Counted from the first letter of the stretch, positions 54,192-63,734 are shown. The stretch: 64,000 bases of DNA from Fibrobacter sp. UBA7003 (GCA_002449765.1 DJXN01000003.1:1-64000), one strand, 5' to 3'. The notes: a model not told the origin generated them from the letters alone. A program made the numbers and translations.

Positions 54192-54947
54192 TTACTTCAT
54201 CTTGATTTTCATCTCGAAGACCTGGCGGCCTTCGTCGTCCTCGATCTTCATGTAGGTCGCGCCCATCTTGTCGGCGCGGAAAATCTTGACTTCCTGACCC
54301 TCGTGCGTCTCGCCCATAAAGTGCACCTCGAGCATCGAAGGAATGCAGAGTTCCAGATCTTCCGAAGAGAACACGTTCAATGCAAGTTTCACGTACTCGA
54401 TGTTGTTCATGTGGTGCGACATGTCGATATGCTGGGGCAGCACCTTCTGGCGGTAAACCTCCACATATTCTGCGGGTTCCACCGGGAACTTCGTGAACTT
54501 GTTGTCCATGAACGGCTCCGGGGCGCCTTCCGTCGGGAAATCGACCGCAGAAAGTTTCACGGGGCGGTGGCGCTGCAAATCCAGGCAGCAGGCCTCCTGC
54601 ACGGCAAGGATAATCGGTTCGCCTTCCAGCGTGGTAATGGCCGTATTCTCGTATGTGCGGATAGGCGCGTTATCGGCGGGGAACGACGTGGTAACCACCT
54701 TGTCGCGCCAGAACGGGCGCTGGAAAAACTTGAATTTTGCCTTATAGATAACCCAGTAAGCGCCCTTCTCGTGAACGCAGAAGTTGTCCTGCTTGATGGA
54801 GCCGAAATTCTCGGTGAAGTTGTCCTGCACCATGAGCACCGTCTGCGCGATACCCATCTTGCCCGAGACGTCGATGTATGCCGAGGTAATGGTGCGCTGT
54901 TTCTGGAAAACCAGCGGATTCTTTGCAAGTGCGTAAATGTCAATCAT
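54192..54947 (-). CDS. Acyl-ACP thioesterase (FatA/FatB-like, 251 aa)
   Basis: Two hot-dog domains. The second carries the family signature DMSHHMNNIEYVKLALN (plant FatA/B DxNxHVNNxxY). Releases fatty acids from acyl carrier protein; the substrate length is not determined. Bacterial members occur in anaerobes and may make free fatty acids or tune membrane lipids. It stands alone, in front of glgE with a terminator between. Confidence 0.85.
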   Translation of the reverse strand: MIDIYALAKNPLVFQKQRTITSAYIDVSGKMGIAQTVLMVQDNFTENFGSIKQDNFCVHEKGAYWVIYKAKFKFFQRPFWRDKVVTTSFPADNAPIRTYENTAITTLEGEPIILAVQEACCLDLQRHRPVKLSAVDFPTEGAPEPFMDNKFTKFPVEPAEYVEVYRQKVLPQHIDMSHHMNNIEYVKLALNVFSSEDLELCIPSMLEVHFMGETHEGQEVKIFRADKMGATYMKIEDDEGRQVFEMKIKMK

Positions 54948-54961
54948 GCTTTCAATATAAT

Positions 54962-54986
54962 AAAAAAGGGACCGCCGGGGCAGTCC
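54962..54986 (-). terminator. glgE terminator
   Basis: Minus-strand stem GGACTGCC/GGCGGTCC (one T-G pair), followed by TTTTTT. Confidence 0.8.
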
Positions 54987-55012
54987 TAATAAATTAGTTT
55001 CCGAAAATCCAG

Positions 55013-56743
55013 CTAGATTTTCTTGAGCACGAGCAGGTGGCCGGGGGCCTTCGCGGGGTCAAGACGCACGAAGTTCCTGTTGCCGCGCCATACGAAGCTC
55101 TCGTCGGTAATCAGGTCCTTCAAGAAGAAGAACGAATCCTGCGAAAGCCCGAGTTTTGCCATGTCGAGTTCCACCATGCCTTCCTGCGCGTTGTCCATGT
55201 CCATGTTGCATACGCACAAGATAACGTCATCGCCGGTCTTCTTGGAATAAACCATCAGCTGGTCGTTGGCGCAGTAGTGGAAGTCGAGGTTGTCGTATTC
55301 CTGCAGGGCAACGTGTTCCTGGCGGGCGGTATTCACGCGGCGCACAAAGTCCTGGATGCCGGGGCCCTTCCAGTTGTGGACCTTGTACTGGTACTTTTCG
55401 CTGTCGGCAAGTTCTTCCTTGACCGGCGAGGGAATGTTTTCGCACAGCTCGTAGCCGTTGTACATGCCGGTGAGGCTAGAAAGCGTGCCCGCGAGGAAGT
55501 AGCGCTGCTTGAACGCGTTCGGGCCCTTGTACGCAAGGTACTTCGGGAAAATATCCGGAGTCGTCGGGAAGAAGATTCCGCGCATGTATTCCTTCGCATC
55601 GCTCTGCGTGAGTTCCTTGAGGTACTGCTCGAATTCCCACTTGGCAGAGCGCCAGGCGAAATACGTGTAGCTCATGTCGAAGCCCGACTTTGCAAGGCGG
55701 TGCATCATCTTCGGGCGGGTGAAGGCTTCGGCAAGGAATACGAGTTCCGGGCGCTTTTCCTTCACGTCGGCGATGAGCCATTCCCAGAACGGGAACGGCT
55801 TGGTGTGCGGGTTGTCGATACGGAAAATCTCGACGCCCTTGTCGGCCCAGAACAAGATAATGTTCTCGATTTCTTGCCAGAGCGCCTTGTAGTTGTCGTT
55901 GTAGTAGTCGAACGGGTAGATGTCCTCGTACTTCTTGGGCGGGTTTTCCGCAAACTTGATGCTGCCATCGGGTTCGTGGTAGAACCATTCCGGGTGGCTC
56001 TTCACGTACGGGTGGTCGGGGCTGCAGTTGAGCGCGATGTCGAGAGCGAGGCGCAGCCCCTTGCTGCGGGCGGCCTTCGCAAAATGCTCGAAGTCCTTCA
56101 TGCTGCCGAGTTCCGGGTCCACGTCGTAGTGGCCGCCGTTCTTGTTACCCACGGCATACGGGCATCCCGGCTCGAGCGGCTTGCCCTTCTTGTCGGTCTT
56201 CGCGTGCAGCGCGTTGTTCGCACCCTTGCGGTTCGTGACGCCAATCGGGTGAATAGGAACTAGATAAACGGTATCGAACCCGAGGTCGGCGATGTAGTCA
56301 AGTTGCTTTTCGCAATCCTTCCAGGTGGCGCTCTTCTTGGGGTCGGTGCCCTGGCTCTTGGGCCACATCTCGTACCACGTACCGATGCGGCTGTAGGTCG
56401 GGTCAACGCGGAGCATCATCACCGGGCTTTCGGTCGGCACGTCCTTCGGGGCGATTGTCCACGCGCAAATCTTGTATTCGTAGTAGCCGATGTTGTTGAC
56501 CGTGAAGGAGCCTTCCCACTGGTCGTTGTCCACGAAGTGCATGGGAGCCTTCTCCCACTTCTTCTTGCTCACGTGGCGGTAGAAAATCGCGGCGTCGTAC
56601 TTTTCGTGACTGTGGCGGAAAATGTCCGCGGTGAGCGTGACGGTATCGCCCGGTTCACGCTTGAGCATAAAACGCCCACCTTCGATCTGGGGGCGGATGT
56701 TTTCAATGACGAGATTGTCTTTACGTGTAGGGATTGTAGCCAT
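55013..56743 (-). CDS. glgE: Maltose-1-phosphate maltosyltransferase (GlgE, GH13_3)
   Basis: Adds maltose from maltose-1-phosphate to alpha-1,4-glucan in the cytoplasm. 576 aa from the ATG at 56743 (MATIPTRKDN). The N-terminal beta domain (IENIRPQIEGGRFMLKREPGDTV) is typical of GlgE, followed by the barrel: YLVPIHPIGVTNRKG, GHYDVDPELGSMKDFE, DIALNCSPDHPY, nucleophile D310 in FRIDNPHTKPF and acid/base E339 in LAEAFTRP. The reading frame runs further upstream (to 56908) but crosses a terminator. With malQ and the GH13 gene it implies active alpha-glucan storage. Confidence 0.95.
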   Translation of the reverse strand: MATIPTRKDNLVIENIRPQIEGGRFMLKREPGDTVTLTADIFRHSHEKYDAAIFYRHVSKKKWEKAPMHFVDNDQWEGSFTVNNIGYYEYKICAWTIAPKDVPTESPVMMLRVDPTYSRIGTWYEMWPKSQGTDPKKSATWKDCEKQLDYIADLGFDTVYLVPIHPIGVTNRKGANNALHAKTDKKGKPLEPGCPYAVGNKNGGHYDVDPELGSMKDFEHFAKAARSKGLRLALDIALNCSPDHPYVKSHPEWFYHEPDGSIKFAENPPKKYEDIYPFDYYNDNYKALWQEIENIILFWADKGVEIFRIDNPHTKPFPFWEWLIADVKEKRPELVFLAEAFTRPKMMHRLAKSGFDMSYTYFAWRSAKWEFEQYLKELTQSDAKEYMRGIFFPTTPDIFPKYLAYKGPNAFKQRYFLAGTLSSLTGMYNGYELCENIPSPVKEELADSEKYQYKVHNWKGPGIQDFVRRVNTARQEHVALQEYDNLDFHYCANDQLMVYSKKTGDDVILCVCNMDMDNAQEGMVELDMAKLGLSQDSFFFLKDLITDESFVWRGNRNFVRLDPAKAPGHLLVLKKI

Positions 56744-56764
56744 AGTGAGTAGAAAGTTAGCAAT

Positions 56765-56791
56765 AAAAAAGGGCCGCGAATGCAGGCCCTT
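56765..56791 (-). terminator. Terminator of the 302-aa barrel gene
   Basis: Minus-strand stem AAGGGCC/GGCCCTT followed by a T-run, 22 bp before the glgE start codon. Confidence 0.75.
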
Positions 56792-56816
56792 CGAAATAAT
56801 CAAAATCAAGTCGCAA

Positions 56817-57725
56817 TTACTTGGAGCGGTTGCGTTCCTTCTCGCGCTGACGGCGGCGCTTTTCGGTATCGTCCGGGAAGAATTCCGGGAGGGCGTAGCC
56901 GATGGCAATACCGAACACGATTCCAGTCTTGCTCATGCCGTCCGGGTTAACCACGGAAGAAATGACGTTCGAGCTGAACTCGGACTGGTAACGAAGGCTC
57001 GGGTTCTCTTCCGGAGTCGTCGTGCCGAGAGCCGGCGCGTAATACATACCCACGGAGAACTGCAGGTAGTACCACTCATTTGTCATGTACGAGATGAGAA
57101 GGTCGAACTGATAACCGTTGACCGTGATAAGCGGACGAACGTTCTCTTCGTTCGGTTCCACGTTGTGGTCGAAGTAAACCGTGCCATAGGACACAGACAC
57201 GCCCAAGTGGAGCGGGTTCTTCGGGAACAGGTAGTAGTTGATACCCACCTTGTAACCGTAGCCGCCTTCCAGCTGGATGCCTTCGAAGTCATTGTCATCG
57301 CCCTTGGGGAGCATACCGCCAGAGGCATAAAGGCCGACACCCCAACGCGTAATGTATTCGGCACCGATACCGAAGCCCATGCCCATACCGGTTTCACCCA
57401 TGATCGGATAGCGGGAACCCATACCAATCTGGAAAATCAGACGGTCCTTGAGCCAGTTACGACGGCGTTCGGAGTTTGCATATTCATCGAGGCGCTGTTC
57501 TTCTTCGAACTTCTTGCGGGCTTCAAGGTCCTTCTGTTGAGAAGACGAAATGGAACTTCCGCCATCGGCCTCTTCAAACTCGCTATCGTCATCAGACGTC
57601 GCAGCACGGGCAGCCGGAGCCTCGGAAGCGGATTCGAAGTCACTATCGTCAAATTCGTCATCATCCTGCGCAGCCCACGCAAGGAAGCTGGACAGACACA
57701 GCGTCAAAAGCACTTTTTTAAACAT
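56817..57725 (-). CDS. Outer-membrane barrel-like protein with acidic N-terminus (302 aa)
   Basis: Signal peptide MFKKVLLTLCLSSFLAWA, then a very acidic stretch (DDDEFDDSDFESA), a short coiled coil (QQKDLEARKKFEEEQRLDEYANSERRR) and a barrel-like domain of alternating strands (RLIFQIGMGSRYPIM, GFGIGAEYITRWGVGLYASGG, VGINYYLFPKNPLHLGVSVSYGTVYF). A short charged tail ends the protein (KRRRQREKERNRSK), so the last strand is not terminal. Unknown function. Confidence 0.7.
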   Translation of the reverse strand: MFKKVLLTLCLSSFLAWAAQDDDEFDDSDFESASEAPAARAATSDDDSEFEEADGGSSISSSQQKDLEARKKFEEEQRLDEYANSERRRNWLKDRLIFQIGMGSRYPIMGETGMGMGFGIGAEYITRWGVGLYASGGMLPKGDDNDFEGIQLEGGYGYKVGINYYLFPKNPLHLGVSVSYGTVYFDHNVEPNEENVRPLITVNGYQFDLLISYMTNEWYYLQFSVGMYYAPALGTTTPEENPSLRYQSEFSSNVISSVVNPDGMSKTGIVFGIAIGYALPEFFPDDTEKRRRQREKERNRSK

Positions 57726-57851
57726 TCAAAGCCTCTGGATATAAAATCCCTTTATATATCTCTTTCGGAATATAACTTATTATCCGGTTTTTATTCACGC
57801 CAAACCTTGTAAAAGTTGCTTAAACTTGCAGAAAATCGACCAAAAACGCCC

Positions 57852-58622
57852 CTATTCCGCCTTGATGAGCTTCGCCTTGATGCTCCCGAGGGCGATTTCG
57901 CACTCCATGAGCACCGGAATCCGGCGGTCGTCGTCCGTGAGCCAGATGAAGATGCGGCCATTGGAATTGAAGATGCCGTCACCGTCGAGCACCGGTTCCA
58001 CCTTGACCGTGTTCACCGTGCCGATGGATGTCTTGAGCGACTCGCGCCCGTGGACCAGCACCTTCAGTTCGTAACGCTTCTTGCCGCTCACGGCAGAGAA
58101 ACGCGTCGTGTCGCCGGCGGCAAGCGGGATCGTCCGCACGTAGTAGAACGCCGACATGATGCTGTGTTCCATACCCTGGATAGCGACCGCGGTATCGGCG
58201 GAGCGCTTGACCTTGCGAGTCTTCATGTCGGTAAACACCGTATCCGAGAGCCACGCCTTCTCGCCCTTGCGGTCAAAGCGAATGACGGAAGTGTTGTGGA
58301 ACTTGCCCTCGTGGAGGTTCTTGCGGAAGACCTCCGTCATGAGTCCCTTGTTGCGCACGCGGGTATAGACCGTATCGTACACAGGGTAGATACGCGTGAT
58401 GGTGCTGTTGCCCTGCGCGAACGAGAGAAACTCCGTCTTGCCTCCGGGGAGCGGCTTGACCTCGAGGGTCGCCGTGCCCGCGGTAATCGGGCCCCAACCG
58501 AGACTGAAGGTCAAACGTTCGCCCTTCATCCACGGGGCCTGGACCTCCGGCAGGTTCGGTTCGCCGGCGAAACAGAATACGACAAGGAACATCGCAAGCG
58601 CGACAATCCTTGCACAGGGCAT
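57852..58622 (-). CDS. DUF3108 periplasmic protein (256 aa)
   Basis: Starts at the ATG at 58622, where TAGGAGGAACGTC gives a strong SD; a longer frame to 59018 has no support. Signal peptide MPCARIVALAMFLVVFCFA. Middle GERLTFSLGWGPITAGTATLEV is the DUF3108 start. Family function unknown; many members are periplasmic. Third gene after purD and purE. Confidence 0.75.
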   Translation of the reverse strand: MPCARIVALAMFLVVFCFAGEPNLPEVQAPWMKGERLTFSLGWGPITAGTATLEVKPLPGGKTEFLSFAQGNSTITRIYPVYDTVYTRVRNKGLMTEVFRKNLHEGKFHNTSVIRFDRKGEKAWLSDTVFTDMKTRKVKRSADTAVAIQGMEHSIMSAFYYVRTIPLAAGDTTRFSAVSGKKRYELKVLVHGRESLKTSIGTVNTVKVEPVLDGDGIFNSNGRIFIWLTDDDRRIPVLMECEIALGSIKAKLIKAE

Positions 58623-58648
58623 GACGTTCCTCCTAAACATCACGCAGA

Positions 58649-59122
58649 CTAACCTTCGATATCCCCGAGGCTCTTGCGGTAGGCGACGAGCTTTTCGCGA
58701 ACTGCAGGGTCTGCGATGGCGACGATGTGGGCGGCGAGGTAACCGGCATTCTTGCCGTTGCCGATGCCGACCGTGGCCACCGGGATTCCCGGGGGCATCT
58801 GCACGATAGAGTGCAGGGCATCGACGCCGTTCAGCGGGCCGCCGGCGCAGGGCAGTCCAATTACCGGAAGAATCGTGTGCCCTGCGAGCACGCCCGGGAG
58901 GGCTGCAGCGAGGCCAGCGACACCGATGAGGACCTGGAGGCCTCGCCCGGCGGCTTCGCGAGCATACTTCGCGGTGGCGTTCGGGGTGCGGTGCGCGGAG
59001 AGAATGTTGAATTCCCACACGATGCCGAAGCTGTCGAGCACGGCGGTGATTTTATCTACAGTTTCCTGGTCGGACTTGCTACCCGCAACGATACCGACCT
59101 TTGCATTTTCTTTCAAATCCAT
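58649..59122 (-). CDS. purE: N5-carboxyaminoimidazole ribonucleotide mutase
   Basis: Purine synthesis step that moves the carboxyl group of N5-CAIR to give CAIR. 157 aa, usual class I length. Family motifs VGIVAGSKSD, SAHRTP, VLIGVAGLAAALPGVLAGHTILPVIGLP. Starts 11 bp after purD; the two form an operon. purK is not in the window. Confidence 0.96.
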   Translation of the reverse strand: MDLKENAKVGIVAGSKSDQETVDKITAVLDSFGIVWEFNILSAHRTPNATAKYAREAAGRGLQVLIGVAGLAAALPGVLAGHTILPVIGLPCAGGPLNGVDALHSIVQMPPGIPVATVGIGNGKNAGYLAAHIVAIADPAVREKLVAYRKSLGDIEG

Positions 59123-59133
59123 TTTGTTACCTC

Positions 59134-60426
59134 TTATTTTGCCATCTTTGCGAGACGGGCCAAGCCCTTCTTGCCGATGTCCTTGCGGTAGAACTTGCCT
59201 TCGAACTGAACCTTTTCGGCGGCTTCGTAAGCGATGTCGAGAGCAGCCTGGAGCGTTTCGCCATGGCCCACCACGCCGAACACGCGGCCACCGTTAGTGA
59301 CCAGCTTGCCGTCCACCATCTTGGTACCGGCATGGAGCACCTGGGCGCCGTTCTTTTCGGCTTCTTCGATACCCGTCACCACCTTGCCCTTTTCGTAAGA
59401 GCCCGGATAACCGGCGCTGGCAAGCACGACGATAGCGGAGCTGCCCTTCGGAGCCTTCGGGGCACCGAGCTTGGCGAGTTCGCCCTTTTCGGCAGCGTCG
59501 AACAAGGCGAGCACGTCGCCGTCATAGAGCGGGAGCACAATCTGGCATTCGGGGTCACCGAGGCGGCAGTTGTATTCCACGACCTTCGGGCCCTTCGCAG
59601 TCACCATGATGCCCACGTAGAGCACGCCCGTGTAGGGCTTGCCTTCGGCGGCCATGCCCTTGAGGGTCGGTTCGATAATCGTCTTCTTCACTTCGTCGAG
59701 GAGGGCATCCGTGACTACCGGAGCCGGGCTGTAAGCGCCCATGCCACCCGTGTTCGGTCCCTTGTCGTCGTCAAAGACGCGCTTGTGGTCCTGTGCAGAA
59801 GAGAGAATCACGTAGTCCTTGCCGTCGCAAACCACGAAGATGGAGGCTTCTTCGCCGTCCATGAATTCTTCAATCACGACCGTCTTGCCGGATTCACCGA
59901 AGACCGCCTTGTCGCCGAGCATTTCTTCGACAGCATCGTTCGCTTCCTTGTCCGTCATGCAGACGATAGCGCCTTTGCCCGCAGCGAGGCCCGACGCCTT
60001 CACCACAATCGGAGCCGGGTGCTCGGCGAGGAACTTCTTGGCGGAGGCGAGATCGGTGAAGGTCTCGAAGGCTGCCGTCGGCACGCCATACTTCTTCATG
60101 ATATCCTTGCTGAAGGCCTTGGAGCCTTCGAGCGCGGCAGCAGCCGCAGTCGGGCCGAAAGCGCGCAGCCCGCGAGCGCGGAATTCATCCACCACGCCCG
60201 CGACCAGCGGAATTTCGGGGCCGATAATCGCGAGGTCAATACGCTCTGCTACGGCGAGGTCGGCGATTGCCTTGGGATCGGCCACATCGACCGGCACGCA
60301 CTTGCCGAGGTTTGCCATGCCCGGGTTGCCCGGAGCGCACACGAGAGTGTCGCACAGCGGCGACTTCTTGACTGCAAGAGCGATGGCATGTTCGCGACCA
60401 CCGCTACCAACGACGAGAATATTCAT
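59134..60426 (-). CDS. purD: Phosphoribosylamine-glycine ligase
   Basis: ATP-grasp enzyme of the second purine step. 430 aa from the ATG at 60426, which has AAGGA 8 bases upstream. MNILVVGSGGREHA, GPEIPLVAGVVDEF, VVKASGLAAGKGA, NTGGMGAYSPAPV, YNCRLGDPECQ. The longer frame back to 60603 is not supported. First gene of the purD-purE-DUF3108 group. Confidence 0.96.
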   Translation of the reverse strand: MNILVVGSGGREHAIALAVKKSPLCDTLVCAPGNPGMANLGKCVPVDVADPKAIADLAVAERIDLAIIGPEIPLVAGVVDEFRARGLRAFGPTAAAAALEGSKAFSKDIMKKYGVPTAAFETFTDLASAKKFLAEHPAPIVVKASGLAAGKGAIVCMTDKEANDAVEEMLGDKAVFGESGKTVVIEEFMDGEEASIFVVCDGKDYVILSSAQDHKRVFDDDKGPNTGGMGAYSPAPVVTDALLDEVKKTIIEPTLKGMAAEGKPYTGVLYVGIMVTAKGPKVVEYNCRLGDPECQIVLPLYDGDVLALFDAAEKGELAKLGAPKAPKGSSAIVVLASAGYPGSYEKGKVVTGIEEAEKNGAQVLHAGTKMVDGKLVTNGGRVFGVVGHGETLQAALDIAYEAAEKVQFEGKFYRKDIGKKGLARLAKMAK

Positions 60427-60515
60427 AAGCGAATCCTTATACTTGTACGGGGGATAATGTAGAAAAATGCGGGGAGCGAGAAAAAAGCTCTCATGCGACA
60501 AGCACGCAATTTGAG

Positions 60516-60536
60516 CTGTTCGGAATTTCCGAACAG
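60516..60536. repeat. 10-bp perfect inverted repeat
   Basis: CTGTTCGGAA (60516-60525), one base, TTCCGAACAG (60527-60536). No T-run. It lies between the purD start and the end of the gene at 60,546; a protein site for purD control or a weak terminator for the 68-aa gene. Confidence 0.5.
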
Positions 60537-60545
60537 TTGACGAGA

Positions 60546-60752
60546 CTAAATTTTTTCCAGTTCGTCTCTCATGGCGGGGCGATTCTTGAACCGCGACAGC
60601 CAAGATATTTTCAGCCGGTTGACTTCCGGGAGGCCACCTTCGTACTTGAGCAGTTCGCCCGCGTCGCGGTAAGCGATAAGCCCACCGTCGCGATACCTGC
60701 GGACGATGCTGTCGAACTGGGCGGTAAGATCTTCAAGTTTTAGCGGTTGCAT
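60546..60752 (-). CDS. Small hypothetical protein (68 aa)
   Basis: MQPLKLEDLTAQFDSIVRRYRDGGLIAYRDAGELLKYEGG; soluble, charged, no family recognised. It overlaps the end of the AAA_4 remnant by 20 bp, so it was probably co-transcribed. Could be an antitoxin-like or regulatory partner; not known. Confidence 0.45.
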   Translation of the reverse strand: MQPLKLEDLTAQFDSIVRRYRDGGLIAYRDAGELLKYEGGLPEVNRLKISWLSRFKNRPAMRDELEKI

Positions 60753-61915
60753 TTTTCACTTTCCAGTATCCGTTTTTTCTTGCTCCGATTCTTTCTATCA
60801 GCTTTCTCTCCTTCAAATGAGCGAATATACGTTCAGCTTGTCTTAAACTAATCGAGATTTTTTCGGATACCTCTACTGCGGATATATGGGAATTCTCGAC
60901 AATCAGCCCAATTACCTTTTGCTCATTTATACCGACATTTATACCGACATTTATACCGACATCCCCCCCCTCAGTCGCCTCATTTTCGCTAATCAGGGCA
61001 CTTTTCAAAGCACTAAAATGAATTCGCAACCCATTTCCAACGATCTCGTACTTGGGCAAGTCTGCACCAAGTTCCCTGCACGCATCGCAAATTTTTTCGA
61101 TGCCACGACCCCAGTTTTCAATATACCCCGCACGGTAGAACACGTTGGCGATATCGGGATTGTAGGGAATGGAATCATGCGGGTTCATCAACGTTTCCGC
61201 AGTCCACCCATCCGGTAAAACGCATCGGTTGCTTACGATGATGGATTCGTTTTCCACCCGTATCTGAACGGGGCTACCGAACATATAGCAGTTATGAACA
61301 ATTGCGTTATACACAGCCTCGCGAATCGCGTTGCGTGCATAAGGATATGTTTCCACACGACGGTCGTGTTCGTAGGTAATTTTCGCCTTCCATAAGATGG
61401 AGCTTTTTCAACAAGTCCTCATTGGGAATATCCAAGTCTTCTTGCCTCATGCGATTACTTCTAAGAGCCTCGCGTCTAAAAATCTTGAAACTTTCATCAT
61501 CCAAGTCTTCAACGCGAATATCTTCGACAACAGCGTCTTCCCAACGGACTCCAGTTTTCTTCGCAATGAATTCCGTAAGAGCAATGCCCGTCAGTTGCTG
61601 TTTGGTGGCTCCGCTTCTGTAATGAAATTCCCCGCGATAACTTACAGGGAAAGAACTCGGAACAACGATTATTTCAATATATTCCAAGCCATCTTTTTCT
61701 TTCTTGTTTACTTCGGTGACAATACCGAGACTTGTTTGAATTTTGTTGGGAATATCTTCCAAGAGTCTTTTTATGTTCGAGACCCCGCAGACATAGCCGT
61801 TGTCATCCACGCCAATATACAGCTTGCCGCCCTGGGCATTGGCAAACCCACAAATCCACTTGAGGTATTCGTCTCTCCATGACGACTTGTATTCTATGCT
61901 CTGGCTCTCTGACAT
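60733..61915 (-). pseudogene. Schlafen-like AlbA_2/AAA_4 protein, broken by internal deletion and frameshift
   Basis: The first part (from the ATG at 61915, SD GAGGT) carries the AlbA_2 domain: QSIEYKSSWRDEYLKWICGFANAQGGKLYIGVDDNGYVCG, then HLMEGEN. The reading frame then leaves the family sequence at about 61,385; the other frame continues directly as KITYEHDRRVETYPYARNAIREAVYNAIVH, the GHKL-like AAA_4 core, and ends in a winged-helix tail. About 60-70 residues that normally join these blocks are missing, so a deletion plus frameshift is inferred. A 12-bp repeat (three copies, 60925-60960) encodes VGIN repeats. Confidence 0.7.
60925..60960 (-). repeat. Three 12-bp repeats encoding VGIN
   Basis: Exact units of ATTTATACCGAC at 60925, 60937 and 60949, in the linker between the AAA_4 core and the winged helix. 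Confidence 0.9.
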
Positions 61916-62009
61916 AAACGACCTCAATATTCTTATCATGTCAAATATAACTCCATCCACTTGACACAAAGTGACAAAATGAGATTTTTCTCAACAGCGT
62001 AACAGCCAC

Positions 62010-62517
62010 TTACGCAAGCGTATAATAATCAAGAATCAGGTCAACCGCACTTGCGTCCTTGAGGATTCGGTTTTCGAAGTGTATTCGTCTGCTTCTTATT
62101 TGATCCTTCGCCCAATTTTCTTTCTGTTTATATTCCTGTTGACGCATAATACTATTCTTAAAAGGCTGGTATTGAACTTCTATCTCGGGCATTGGCTCGG
62201 GTTCGTTTCTTTTTTCAAAATCCTTGAGATCCAGATACGACGAAATCCATAGACGGTTCTGAGAAGATAAGCCCATGGCCGTTGCATAGACTTTTGCGTT
62301 TCGAATAATCTCAGCACCACGAGGAATCCCTATAGATTCCAGATTATCCAGAATATAAGAGAATCCCATAAAATAGACTCGCTCCGCATTTTTCAGGAAT
62401 CCTTGATACTTTTCTTTTTCGGATTCATCGCGATTCTGGCGCTTTTAACAGTTCTGCGACATTGGTCACATCGTCTAAAAAACGCCATTTTTCGTCTAAA
62501 CCTCGTCTAAATTTCAT
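62010..62517 (-). pseudogene. Frameshifted SIR2-like C-terminal fragment
   Basis: A 30-codon frame from the ATG at 62517 (MKFRRGLDEKWRFLDDVTNV...) ends at 62425, and an overlapping frame continues as DESEKEKYQGFLKNAERVYFMGFSYILDNLESIGIP to 62010. The segment AERVYFMGFSYxxxN resembles the end of SIR2-like proteins (typically YFLGFGYxxxN). The start follows the stop of the AAA_4-like gene by 11 bp. The single-base shift is inferred from frame continuity. Confidence 0.4.
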
Positions 62518-62528
62518 CGGTTTAGACA

Positions 62529-63734
62529 TCATTTTTTCAACGAGTACGTCCTATTCTTGTTTGCCCCGTTGGAGACAATTTTGCCTTCTTCAACAAGTTC
62601 TGTTATGTAGTCCTTAGTTCGAGAAATCTTCAAGCCTATAACATCAGCAATTTCTCGTGAGCGGGCTTCTTCGTGTTCAGCAAGGTATTCGACAATCTTT
62701 TCCTTGAAATTTATCGCCGATTTATCGCCGATTTTTGAATTTATCGCCGATTTATCGCCGATTTTCGAATTTATCGCCGATTTATCGCCGATTTTCGAAT
62801 TCATCGCCACTTTTTCGTCGTTATTGTGGCGATAAAAGTTCACTCGGAACATGTCCCCGATTTCGGTGAATTCGGGGCGAGCCACGCCATATTCCTGGCA
62901 CATCGTATTAATCCGCTGGAAACCGGAGCCCCATCCTTCTAGAACGTGAACCTTTTCCAAAGTGCGGGCAAGAGTCTTGTTACGGATAGACGAGCGACCG
63001 CTCAAGGCCTCTTCAAGAGTTAGCGTTCCATAAAGAGTACCCGGCGAAGATATTTCCACGCGGTCATCATATACAGCCACCTGCACGCTGGAATTCATTT
63101 GATAATTCCGGTGAATTGCGGCATTGATTATTAGCTCTCGAATAGCTTTCGGCGGGAGTTCGTACTTTTCATCATGAACCACTCCGTTTATTTCGATAGC
63201 CATATTCAGGTGGTTGAGAACGAACTTGTAAGCATCGTCAATTTGCTTGCAGAGCGGGCCATTATAATCCTTTTTATCTAGAAAGTCAGCTCGCATAGTT
63301 CCACGGAACCGGGCACACTGAATTCGCGAAGTATATTCATGCTTGCCCAAGAGAATAGCCAGAGCATTCGTCGCCTTGTCGTGCGAGCGACCTGTCAGAA
63401 GATGTAAGTTTTCTAAATCCGCTTTTGTAATTTTACGCTTGGCCCTTTTTGAAAAGTCCTTGCAAAGAAATGCTATATCGGCATCGGTCACCTTGAGCGA
63501 ACGATACGGGAGTCCATCGTAAGAAACATTTCTCCCGCGATTTTCAAGTTCCGAAAGTGCCGCCAAATCAGCGTTACGAGTAGTGGCACCAAGGCGGATA
63601 TACGTTCCGTTTTCTTTCCCCTGTGATTTTATATAATATGGCGTTGCCATTCCAGGGAAAACCTGCACAATCAGGAGCTGCGCCCCCTCGACAATTTCCG
63701 CCGTAATGTCGAACATTATTTGCGGTTCGCACAT
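62529..63734 (-). CDS. AlbA_2/AAA_4 (Schlafen-like) protein, N-terminally shortened (401 aa)
   Basis: Has the second part of the AlbA_2 domain (FPGMATPYYIKSQGKENGTYIRLGATTRNAD), the core PPKAIRELIINAAIHRNYQ, DRVEISSPGTLYGTLTLEEALSGRSSIRN, WGSGFQRI, and a winged helix at the end (AEHEEARSREIADVIGLKISRTKDYI). The usual N-terminal ESxxxEFK...GGxxxxGV part is missing, and stops lie directly upstream, so it is probably a truncated gene, though it could be expressed. The linker holds a 10-residue repeat NSKIGDKSAI. Confidence 0.75.
   Translation of the reverse strand: MCEPQIMFDITAEIVEGAQLLIVQVFPGMATPYYIKSQGKENGTYIRLGATTRNADLAALSELENRGRNVSYDGLPYRSLKVTDADIAFLCKDFSKRAKRKITKADLENLHLLTGRSHDKATNALAILLGKHEYTSRIQCARFRGTMRADFLDKKDYNGPLCKQIDDAYKFVLNHLNMAIEINGVVHDEKYELPPKAIRELIINAAIHRNYQMNSSVQVAVYDDRVEISSPGTLYGTLTLEEALSGRSSIRNKTLARTLEKVHVLEGWGSGFQRINTMCQEYGVARPEFTEIGDMFRVNFYRHNNDEKVAMNSKIGDKSAINSKIGDKSAINSKIGDKSAINFKEKIVEYLAEHEEARSREIADVIGLKISRTKDYITELVEEGKIVSNGANKNRTYSLKK
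62707..62810 (-). repeat. 30-bp tandem repeat encoding NSKIGDKSAI
   Basis: Three full units, near 62707, 62737 and 62767, plus part of a fourth, each containing TTTATCGCCGATTTATCGCC. They lie in the linker before the winged helix and keep the frame. Confidence 0.9.
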
